From assembly GCA_018335795.1 (NCBI GenBank), contig JAGXRP010000045.1:1-48154 (forward strand): a stretch of DNA of 48,154 bases, written 5' to 3'. The position numbers were made by a program, and so were the translations under genes. Position 1 is the stretch's first letter. Every line of letters begins with the position of its first letter. Positions 6,578 through 14,050 of the stretch are shown piece after piece. The notes beneath the pieces were generated by a model. It was not told the DNA's origin. It did not search any database and saw only the letters and a list, made by a program, of their open reading frames with translations. Source of the stretch: Desulfobulbaceae bacterium (GTDB lineage Bacteria > Bacteroidota > Ignavibacteria > Kapaibacteriales > UBA2268).

Positions 6578-8579
6578 ATTTTTTATAAATTGAGTTGTAT
6601 TCTTCGAGCATCCTATGAGACGAAAACTTTTTTAAGACAGTATTCATGGAATATCGCATAATTTTATACCATTCACCGCTCGTGGTATTTCTCGAATAAT
6701 AAAGCGGGATAATTGTATTTTCGAGCCTATCATAAATTGAATTTGCAAGCTCCAAATCCCTCAAACCATTTACATTTTGGTCACCGATTGCCCAACCGTT
6801 TGTTTCATCAAATGCTTCATCCCACCAACCATCAAGAATACTAAAATTTATTCCACCATTCAAAGCAGACTTCATGCCCGATGTTCCGCTTGCTTCTAAT
6901 GTACGAATCGGCGTATTCAGCCATATGTCACAAGCACATACCAAATGCTTTGCAATGCGTATGTCATAATTCTCTAAAAATATTATTTTATCCTCAAGAG
7001 AATATTTTTGTATTTTTTTTATAATATTTTTAATTAATAGCTTCCCATCAATGTCCGCCGGATGTGCCTTTCCTGAAATTAATAGTTTTACGGGCATAGA
7101 TTGATTATTTAATATTCGAATTAATCTATCCATATTATCGAAAATCAATTCTGCTCTTTTGTAAGGGGCGAATCTTCTCGCAAAGCCTATGAGAAGTGCA
7201 TCTTCCGAAATATCAACGCAAATATCCCTAAACTTATCTCGTTTGATATAAGCAGGAGGATTGGAATATAAATAATTAACAAAGTACTCTACTAAATGTA
7301 ATTTTGCAGATTTCCTCGCAGAATCTAATTCATTATTGGATATATTTTCTAAAATATTTGAATAATCAATATTATAATTATCAAGATAATTATCACCAAG
7401 GTATTGTCGGTATAACTTGTCAAAATATTTTGAAACCCAAGTTCGGAAATGAATCCCATTTGTAATTGATTGGATTTGAATTTTCTTTTTCTCAAGTATT
7501 TTATTCCACATTTTATTAGAAGTCACCGCATGTAATTTACTTACAGCATTGACATTATTGGATAAATTGAGCGCCAAAACTGTCATCGAAAACATTATTT
7601 TGCCATTTTGAATCAAGCCCAATTTCATGAAATCATTTGGATTCATCATTTTAGGCAATAATTTTCCAGAAAAATATCTCTGTACTAATTTCGGTTTAAA
7701 TTCCTCATTACCATGTATGATTGGAGTATGAGTCGTGAAAACAGATTCACTTTTGACTTTTTCAAGTGCTTGGGTGAGACTTAAATTTGATTTTTCGATG
7801 AGCTGTTTTGCTTTTTCTAATAGTGCAAAAGCAGCGTGACCTTCGTTAATGTGAATGCAATCGGGTTCAATGCCGAGTTCAACCAGAGCCTTCATGCCGC
7901 CGATTCCCATGACAATTTCCTGAAGCAATCTCGTTTCCCTATCACCAACATACAAATGGTGAGTGATATTTCGCAAATCCCCGTTATAATCGCAATCCGT
8001 ATCAAGCAAGATTATGAAAGTATTGCCAAATTTGACTTTGTAAAGCAAGACCTTTAATACATAATTGGGCAAATCAATCATAATAAATCTGTGTGAACCA
8101 TTTTTATCAAGAATAGGCTTAATGCCACTAATCTCAGGAATAATTTTATTATATTCAGCATTTTGTGTTCCGGATTTTGATATTTTTTGCTTAAAATAGC
8201 CGTAACGATAGTTCAAGGTAATGGCAATCATTGGGATTTTCATATCCGAAGCAGATTTTAAATGGTCGCCGGCAAGAATTCCCAAGCCACCTGCATATGC
8301 AGGGATTGATTGGTTAATTGCTATTTCAGGGCTAAAATATGCTATAACATTTGCTCCGACGTCTAATAATTCATTATTTTTTATATTCAGCGCATCCATT
8401 TCACTTTTGAAATTTTTATATAATGCCGTTTGCTCGATAATTTTTTCATCAATCACTTTTTGAATAACAAATTCATTCGGATTGTGGTTTATCTTTTCCC
8501 AAAGTTTGGCATCGAGCTCTCGAAAAATGTCACCAAATGTATCTAAGGATGATAAGTAATGGTCATCAAAAATTTTCAT
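6576..8579 (-). CDS. glgP: alpha-glucan (glycogen/maltodextrin) phosphorylase, GT35
   Basis: Cleaves alpha-1,4-glucans with phosphate to give glucose 1-phosphate, using pyridoxal phosphate. The short, non-classical phosphorylase type (667 residues) is indicated by IAYFSPEIAINQSIPAYAGGLGILAGDHLKSA near residue 80 and HINEGHAAFALLE in the middle. Near the C-terminus, IRTLEASGTSGMKSALNGG contains the PLP-binding lysine (in GMKS), followed by LDGWWDEAFDETNGWAIG. The N-terminal allosteric region of classical enzymes is absent, as expected for this subgroup. It stands alone on the minus strand, divergent from the TsaC-type gene. No glgA, glgB or glgC is in the window. Confidence 0.94.
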   Translation of the reverse strand: MKIFDDHYLSSLDTFGDIFRELDAKLWEKINHNPNEFVIQKVIDEKIIEQTALYKNFKSEMDALNIKNNELLDVGANVIAYFSPEIAINQSIPAYAGGLGILAGDHLKSASDMKIPMIAITLNYRYGYFKQKISKSGTQNAEYNKIIPEISGIKPILDKNGSHRFIMIDLPNYVLKVLLYKVKFGNTFIILLDTDCDYNGDLRNITHHLYVGDRETRLLQEIVMGIGGMKALVELGIEPDCIHINEGHAAFALLEKAKQLIEKSNLSLTQALEKVKSESVFTTHTPIIHGNEEFKPKLVQRYFSGKLLPKMMNPNDFMKLGLIQNGKIMFSMTVLALNLSNNVNAVSKLHAVTSNKMWNKILEKKKIQIQSITNGIHFRTWVSKYFDKLYRQYLGDNYLDNYNIDYSNILENISNNELDSARKSAKLHLVEYFVNYLYSNPPAYIKRDKFRDICVDISEDALLIGFARRFAPYKRAELIFDNMDRLIRILNNQSMPVKLLISGKAHPADIDGKLLIKNIIKKIQKYSLEDKIIFLENYDIRIAKHLVCACDIWLNTPIRTLEASGTSGMKSALNGGINFSILDGWWDEAFDETNGWAIGDQNVNGLRDLELANSIYDRLENTIIPLYYSRNTTSGEWYKIMRYSMNTVLKKFSSHRMLEEYNSIYKK

Positions 8580-8679
8580 TATCTTAAGATTTTATAAAAC
8601 AAATTTCTAAGTAACAAAAATAATATTTTTGCGTTAGAAATGTCTATTATTTTTGTTAATTAATTATTAATATAAGTTA

Positions 8680-9315
8680 ATGAATATTAGAACAAAGATA
8701 CTCGATGGATTGAATGAGTTTGAAAAATCCTTAAAATCTTCCGCTGAATTGATTTCAGACGGTCAACCAATTGTATTCCCGACAGAAACAGTTTACGGAC
8801 TTGGTGCTTCAATCTATGATTTGAAAGCTATTGATAAGATTTTTGAAATTAAGGGCAGAGATAAAAGCAACCCTTTAGCAGCTCACGTATGCAGCATAGC
8901 ACAAGTTGAATTGCTTTGCAAAGACATTCCGATTTTGTTTTACAAACTTGCCGAAAAATTTTTACCCGGTCCTCTTGCAATTATAATGAAGCGCTCTGAC
9001 GCTATCAATCCAATTGTAAGCTCAGGATTGTCCACTTTATCCATAAGGTATCCATCAAATAAGATGTGCCTCGAACTAATCAAAATGGTGGGTTCGCCAT
9101 TAGCAGCCACATCAGCAAATTTAAGTGGAGAAAAATCTGCCATAAATGCTCAGCAAGCGTTTACAAGCCTTAAGGGCAGAGTGCCCATAGTTTTAGATGG
9201 TGGTAACACAGAATTTGAATTGGAATCAACCATCATTAGCATCGTTGATGAGCCAAAGATACTAAGGGTCGGTGTAATTAGCCCCGATGAGATTTATAAT
9301 GTTTTGGCTATGTGA
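8680..9315 (+). CDS. L-threonylcarbamoyladenylate synthase (TsaC/Sua5/YrdC family)
   Basis: Forms threonylcarbamoyl-AMP from threonine, bicarbonate and ATP for the t6A37 modification of ANN-decoding tRNAs. The family opening GQPIVFPTETVYGLGASIYD is present, followed by IFEIKGRDKSNPLAAHV (the K-x-R and S-x-N nucleotide/substrate motif) and LAATSANLSGE. At 211 residues it is the short TsaC-like form without the Sua5 C-terminal domain. Start ATG 8680 has only a weak upstream Shine-Dalgarno. It is divergent from glgP across a 100-bp AT-rich gap. Confidence 0.92.
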   Translation: MNIRTKILDGLNEFEKSLKSSAELISDGQPIVFPTETVYGLGASIYDLKAIDKIFEIKGRDKSNPLAAHVCSIAQVELLCKDIPILFYKLAEKFLPGPLAIIMKRSDAINPIVSSGLSTLSIRYPSNKMCLELIKMVGSPLAATSANLSGEKSAINAQQAFTSLKGRVPIVLDGGNTEFELESTIISIVDEPKILRVGVISPDEIYNVLAM

Positions 9316-9396
9316 TTTGAGCTGGTGAAATCAGTTGTTTGCTTAATTTTCAAATCTTGCACAAAAAAACAATTGATATTATTCTGTAAATTACTT

Positions 9397-9404
9397 TATA
9401 TTTG
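9397..9404 (+). promoter_or_regulatory. possible -7 element for ptsH-ptsI
   Basis: TATATTTG fits the TAnnTTTG consensus and lies 28 bp before the ptsH ATG. No convincing -33 TTTG is seen at standard spacing. Confidence 0.3.
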
Positions 9405-9432
9405 TAGTTTATTAATATTTTGATTTGTTTTG

Positions 9433-9705
9433 ATGATAATATTTGAAAAAGAAGTTACTGTTAAAAATAGAGCCGGATTGCATACAAGACCTGCGGCATC
9501 ATTAGTTAAGTTATCTTCAAGGTTTGATTCCGAAATTTTTTTGATACGAGATGGGTTTATGATTAATGGCAAAAGCATCATCGGTGTTATGACATTAGCT
9601 GCCGAAAACGGGTGTGTGTTGACAGTTAGGGCTGAAGGTGAAGATGCAGAAGCTGCGGTTAACGAAATTGCAGAATTGTTTGAGAGAGGATTTGGAGAAA
9701 TTTGA
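9433..9705 (+). CDS. ptsH: HPr phosphocarrier protein
   Basis: A 90-residue HPr. The phosphorylatable histidine is His17 in AGLHTRPA. The regulatory serine is Ser48 in MINGKSIIGVM, the type used by HPr kinase/phosphorylase. The ATG at 9433 is chosen over an in-frame TTG one codon earlier because it gives the normal HPr N-terminus. It takes phosphate from enzyme I, encoded immediately downstream with overlapping ends. No EII permease component occurs in the window, so it may serve regulation or a distant transporter. Confidence 0.95.
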   Translation: MIIFEKEVTVKNRAGLHTRPAASLVKLSSRFDSEIFLIRDGFMINGKSIIGVMTLAAENGCVLTVRAEGEDAEAAVNEIAELFERGFGEI

Positions 9706-11465
9706 ATTTGTTTGCAGACTTAAAAATAGAACTACCCTTCTTTAAGGAAAAAAACTCTGCAATGATTGCAACAGGTTTCCTGAAGGGAATTCCGTCGTCT
9801 CCCGGCATTGTTATATCTAAAGCTCTCGTTATTCAGCCTGAGATTTTCATCTCATCTAACGATAAAGTTTCATCCGAAGCGATTCCGATTGAAATTGAGA
9901 GGTTATCCCAAGCATGGAAAGATTTGAATTTGGAATTTAAAGCTGTAATGGAAAGGATTCCGGAATCCAATCCCGGAGCAGTCAATATTTTGGAAACTAA
10001 TCTTCTCATAATCAAAGATGAATATTTACAAAAATCAATCAATACGTTTATTTATGAAGGTTATACCGCTGAAAGTGCAGTGATACGTGAATTTGAAAAG
10101 CAGAAAGTCTATTTGCTTAATTCTCGAGATAAAATATTGCGAGAACGTGCAACTGAATTAGACCACGTCAAAACGCATATACTTTCAGCTCTTAAGCAAA
10201 GGTGTTTGCAATATAGTATTGCTAAGGATAGAGTATTGATTGCGCAATCTCTTACAACTACAGATTTTGTTAATTACAAAGAATCAGGCGCTGTAGCAGT
10301 TGTTACAGAAGCCGGTGGAATTGCTTCGCATGTTTCAATTCTTGCTCGTTCGTTTGAAACACCCGCTGTGATTGGTGTAAAAGATGCTACGGGAATCATC
10401 AAAAATGATGAACTTGTTATTATTGATGGATTTACCGGACTTGTGATTTATAATCCGAATAAAGAATTGATTGACAAATATCAGGACAAAATCGAGAAAA
10501 TCGAAAAGCATCGTATCGCACTTGGCAAATTAGCTAAAGAACCCGCTATAACCGCTGATGGAAGAAAGATTCATTTAATGGCAAATGTGGATAGACTGGA
10601 CGATATTGATTCGGCAAATCTGGTTGGTGCTGAAGGAATTGGTTTAGTCCGCTCAGAGAGCTTGATAATTAATTATTCTACTATACCGGGTGAAGAGCTA
10701 CAAAGTAAATGGTATAGAGAGATTGCTGATAGGATATATCCTAATCCTGTAACTATTCGAGCATTTGACATTGGCAGTGATAAATATGTAGAGGGTATGC
10801 CAAATATTGAATCGAACCCTGCGCTTGGATTCAGGGGAATACGTTATTTACTGTCGAGAACTGAACTTTTCAAAACTCAAATCAGAGCTGTGTTAAAGGC
10901 ATCAGTTAATAAAAATATAAGATTCATGTTGCCGATGATAAGTGATACATCAGAATTGGTCAAATCACTTCAAATTATTGATGATTGCAAAAAAGAATTG
11001 TCCGATGAGCAAATTGATTTTGATGCAAAAATACCTATTGGTATTATGATTGAAACGCCGTCTGCAGCTATGATGGCTGATGAATTAGCCGAGCTATCTG
11101 ATTTTTTCAGCATAGGAACAAATGACTTGACTCAATATACTTTGGCAGTAGATAGGACAAATGAGCTTGTTTCTGATAGATTTGATTCGTTCAATCCCGC
11201 TGTATTGAAATTGATAGCTATGACTGCTGCGGCTGCTGCCAGAAAAAAAATCCCTGTTGGAATATGTGGCGAACTTGCCGGACATTCAGCAGCTACTACA
11301 ATTTTAGTTGGTATGGGAATTACAGAATTGAGTGTAGTACCTGCTATGGTGTTGGAATTGAAGAATAGAATAAGAAAAATGAAGTATTCTACCGCTAAGA
11401 AGAATACTTTAAAATTATTGAAATTACCTGATTCGTATCAAATCTTAAAAATCTTAGAACAATAA
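9702..11465 (+). CDS. ptsI: PTS enzyme I (PEP-protein phosphotransferase)
   Basis: Transfers phosphate from PEP to HPr. All domains are present. The swivelling domain has the active histidine in TEAGGIASHVSILAR (His210 in this numbering). The PEP-binding barrel has EGIGLVRSE, GFRGIRYLL, FFSIGTNDLTQYTLAVDR and the acid-base cysteine in PVGICGELAG (Cys522). From TTG at 9702 the protein has 587 residues and the start overlaps the HPr stop (TTGA), with GGAG just upstream. The ATG at 9762 (MIATGFLKGIPSSPG) matches the usual enzyme I N-terminus and has AAGGA upstream, so it is a good alternative. The stop abuts the stop of the convergent gene with no spacer. Confidence 0.94.
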   Translation: MNLFADLKIELPFFKEKNSAMIATGFLKGIPSSPGIVISKALVIQPEIFISSNDKVSSEAIPIEIERLSQAWKDLNLEFKAVMERIPESNPGAVNILETNLLIIKDEYLQKSINTFIYEGYTAESAVIREFEKQKVYLLNSRDKILRERATELDHVKTHILSALKQRCLQYSIAKDRVLIAQSLTTTDFVNYKESGAVAVVTEAGGIASHVSILARSFETPAVIGVKDATGIIKNDELVIIDGFTGLVIYNPNKELIDKYQDKIEKIEKHRIALGKLAKEPAITADGRKIHLMANVDRLDDIDSANLVGAEGIGLVRSESLIINYSTIPGEELQSKWYREIADRIYPNPVTIRAFDIGSDKYVEGMPNIESNPALGFRGIRYLLSRTELFKTQIRAVLKASVNKNIRFMLPMISDTSELVKSLQIIDDCKKELSDEQIDFDAKIPIGIMIETPSAAMMADELAELSDFFSIGTNDLTQYTLAVDRTNELVSDRFDSFNPAVLKLIAMTAAAAARKKIPVGICGELAGHSAATTILVGMGITELSVVPAMVLELKNRIRKMKYSTAKKNTLKLLKLPDSYQILKILEQ

Positions 11466-12446
11466 TTACATCTCTCTGATTGCTCTTTTCATATATTGCA
11501 ATCTTTCCAAAATCGGAGTGTTGGACTCTTGTAATGCAATATGCCCTTTGAAAGATTCGATATTTTCAAAACCTTTTTTCTCCATCCATTCTATTACACC
11601 CGCATTTAGTTCCTTGATGTGATTTATGCCGTGCTTGTAAACTACTGAGCAAACTTGGACAGCATCAGCTCCTGCAAGTATATACTTAATTATGCCTGCT
11701 GCATCATGAACACCGGTTGAACCTGCTATAGAACATTTTAATTTCCTTTTCATCAATGCTATCCAACGCAAGGATTCCGTTATTTCATTCGGATGACTCA
11801 AATCAGAATTCGATATAAGTTCGACAGTTTCAATATCAATATCCGGTTTGAAATAGCGGTTGAAAAGCACAACTGCATCTGCACCGGCAGATTCCAATAA
11901 AGACAAAGACAAACCTAAGTTAGAATAATGGTTTGAAACTTTGACTGCAATCGGAATAGTGCAATGATTACTAACATCACTGACTACTTTTATTTGACGT
12001 TCCAAAACATCATCATTTGAAATATCGTGGTCTGTCGGTGAAACTGCTATGTTCAGTTCAATGGCATCTGCACCTGCATTTTCGAATATGATTGCATATT
12101 GGGGCCATTGGTGATAAGTAATGCAATTGATGCTTGCTATCACAGGAATATCAATCCTTTTCTTAGCTTCGGATATTAAAGACAAATAATTTTCCAAATA
12201 AGAATCAGGAGTCGTTTTGACGGAATATTCGTATGAATCAATCGAAGAAAATTCCTTCAATTTATATGATGTTCCAAGACCTGCATCACGCAAAATCTGT
12301 TCTTCGAAAAGTGATTTCAAAACAACAGCGCCTGCTCCGGAATCTTCGGCTATTACGAGATTACCAATATTTTCACTCAATCCGCAACTTGCTAATACAA
12401 TAGGACTTTTGAGTTCAAATTGCAAGTATTTGGTTTTCAAATCCAT
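11466..12446 (-). CDS. dihydroorotate dehydrogenase-like flavoprotein
   Basis: A 326-residue FMN barrel of the PyrD/PreA superfamily. Supporting phrases are SPIVLASCGLSE at the N-terminus, AGAVVLKSLFEEQI, IPVIASINC, ADAIELNIA, IPIAVKVSNHYSN, ADAVVLFNRY, IAGSTGVHDAAGIIKYILAGADAVQVCS and a C-terminal EWMEKKGF. This matches the group usually annotated dihydroorotate dehydrogenase-like, distinct from biosynthetic PyrD, and its substrate is uncertain. It follows rex by 17 bp on the same strand, so the two likely form one transcript and Rex may control it. Its end meets the ptsI stop exactly. Confidence 0.85.
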   Translation of the reverse strand: MDLKTKYLQFELKSPIVLASCGLSENIGNLVIAEDSGAGAVVLKSLFEEQILRDAGLGTSYKLKEFSSIDSYEYSVKTTPDSYLENYLSLISEAKKRIDIPVIASINCITYHQWPQYAIIFENAGADAIELNIAVSPTDHDISNDDVLERQIKVVSDVSNHCTIPIAVKVSNHYSNLGLSLSLLESAGADAVVLFNRYFKPDIDIETVELISNSDLSHPNEITESLRWIALMKRKLKCSIAGSTGVHDAAGIIKYILAGADAVQVCSVVYKHGINHIKELNAGVIEWMEKKGFENIESFKGHIALQESNTPILERLQYMKRAIREM

Positions 12447-12463
12447 AAAAACTCCGTGATGTA

Positions 12464-13087
12464 TTATTCTTTATCTTTTTGTTTATTTACTACATAAATC
12501 AAATTTTCGAGCTCATGAACGATATTAATGTTGTTAATGGTTAATTCGGCTGTACTTTGGAATTTAATAGGAGTAAAGTTCAATATACCGCCAATACCGG
12601 TGGCAGAAAGCAGATCCACAGTATGTTTTGCAACCATTTGTGGAACAGTCATGATGCAAATTTTGATGTCATTTTCCTTTATAAAATCCGCGATTTTATC
12701 GTTATGCAAAACTGGAGGGTTGCCTTCGGTATTAATTCTACTCGGGTCAATGTCGAATCCGGCAACGATTTGGATTCCTTCTTTCATAAACCCCTGATAT
12801 TTCATCAAAGCTTCGCCAATTCTACCAACGCCAATCACAACTACTTTTTGGATTTCATCTTTTCCCAAAATATCGTCAATTTTTCCTAAAATTGAATCAA
12901 TTTCATATCCGCCTTTGCGATTTCCTGTAATACCGAAATTCCCGAAATCTTTCCTGACCAATGAAGATGATATTTCTAAAGTGTCGGAGATGTTATCTGA
13001 AAACACTTTCTTGAAGCCTAATGTTTGAAGGTGCTTTAACAAATTCTTGTAGTTCAGTAATCTTAAAATCTGTCCTTTGTTAGTCAT
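12464..13087 (-). CDS. rex: redox-sensing transcriptional repressor Rex
   Basis: Senses the NADH/NAD+ ratio and represses fermentation and respiration genes when NADH is low. The N-terminal winged helix contains LEISSSLVRKDFGNFG, the Rex DNA-recognition segment, followed by GGYEIDSI. The Rossmann NAD(H)-binding part carries VVVIGVGRIGEAL and AGFDIDPSRI, and the C-terminal tail has the swapped-dimer helix. At 207 residues it is of normal size. A GGAG Shine-Dalgarno precedes the ATG. A Rex-operator-like sequence 67 bp upstream suggests autoregulation. It probably forms an operon with the flavoprotein downstream. Confidence 0.94.
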   Translation of the reverse strand: MTNKGQILRLLNYKNLLKHLQTLGFKKVFSDNISDTLEISSSLVRKDFGNFGITGNRKGGYEIDSILGKIDDILGKDEIQKVVVIGVGRIGEALMKYQGFMKEGIQIVAGFDIDPSRINTEGNPPVLHNDKIADFIKENDIKICIMTVPQMVAKHTVDLLSATGIGGILNFTPIKFQSTAELTINNINIVHELENLIYVVNKQKDKE

Positions 13088-13508
13088 AAAATCTCCAAAA
13101 TAATTTGTATTTTAACATGTTAATGTCTTGTTTACGATACTTAGCATTCAATATTGTTAAGTTTTTCACATAAATTTTTATAATCCGTATCTACCAGTGG
13201 TACAAAATAACTTAAAATTTAGAACTATGCAAACAAAAAATCATAATGTTGAAAAATAATTCTACATTTACTATCATATTGACATTATATTTACGTTATT
13301 GTTAGTAATTATATTTAATAACATGCTATATAAGACCTCTTTTAAGATAATTTTAAAAATTCTTTAGCTATTACTAATAATTGAAACCGTTTTACGTTAA
13401 TAAAATTTTCGTTTTGTTTTAGTAGCTTTATTGTGCATGATTATGTTTGGAACGTTTATAAATTGGTTCAAATAAAATTGCAATAGCGAGCATTTCGGAA
13501 ATAGTAAA
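13088..13508. other. 421-bp divergent intergenic region
   Basis: Very AT-rich spacer between rex (minus) and the lipoprotein/TonB pair (plus). It contains the Rex-operator-like site at 13154-13171. No riboswitch signature (for example a B12 box) is visible before the TonB pair, and no reading frame with coding character is seen. Confidence 0.6.
13154..13171. promoter_or_regulatory. Rex operator-like palindrome
   Basis: TTGTTAA-GTTT-TTCACAT matches the Rex consensus TTGTGAAnnnnTTCACAA at all but two of the 14 defined positions and lies 67 bp upstream of the rex start. Rex autoregulation is known in several phyla, so the assignment is plausible but untested here. Confidence 0.6.
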
Positions 13509-14048
13509 ATGAACTTCAAAAGTTATAGGATTATCGATAATTTGATGAGAAATGACAAATATTTACCAATTACCATAGCTTTATTGCTAACTTTTTGTCT
13601 GTTATCTTGTGATGGTGGTTTGGCTCCTAAGCCTGAATCAGAAAAATCATATTTAAATGGCACACTCAGATTTGTAAATGGCATCGCTGATTGGCCTCAC
13701 GAAGATTCAATCTTGGCAGTCAGAGTGGTAGCATTTAAAAAATTCCCTGATTCTACAGGAATCTTCGCAGATATTTTATCGGGCAATGCTTATTTTACAT
13801 TAGCCTCACTACCACTTTTTGTAGATAGTTCGAGATTCGCTTTCGAGATTACCGATTCACCTACTGATTTAGTCTATATCGCTGCTATCCAGCAATTCGA
13901 TACTTTGATAACTTCACAAAGAGTAATCGGATTGTACAACATTTCTGATGAAAAACACAAGCCATCAACTATTCGCATTGAACCGGGCAAACATTACGAC
14001 ATAACAATTGATATTGATTTTAAAGATTTACCACCAATGCCATTTTGA
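13509..14048 (+). CDS. lipoprotein preceding a TonB-dependent receptor
   Basis: A 179-residue predicted lipoprotein: hydrophobic stretch LPITIALLLTFCLLSC with the lipobox cysteine at residue 34, counted from ATG 13509, then DGG. A start at 13545 (MRNDKYLP) would give a more compact signal, but GGAA lies at good distance from 13509. The mature part is predicted as a beta sandwich (WPHEDSILAVRVVAFKKFP, and a C-terminal TIRIEPGKHYDITIDIDF). The stop lies two bases before the TonB receptor ATG, so the two are coupled and may act together at the outer membrane. The family is not recognised and the ligand is unknown. Confidence 0.75.
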   Translation: MNFKSYRIIDNLMRNDKYLPITIALLLTFCLLSCDGGLAPKPESEKSYLNGTLRFVNGIADWPHEDSILAVRVVAFKKFPDSTGIFADILSGNAYFTLASLPLFVDSSRFAFEITDSPTDLVYIAAIQQFDTLITSQRVIGLYNISDEKHKPSTIRIEPGKHYDITIDIDFKDLPPMPF

Positions 14049-14050
14049 TT

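Noticed and set aside
13172-13508. Cobalamin or other riboswitch before the TonB pair
   Set aside because: No B12-box or other conserved riboswitch core could be found in this AT-rich spacer.
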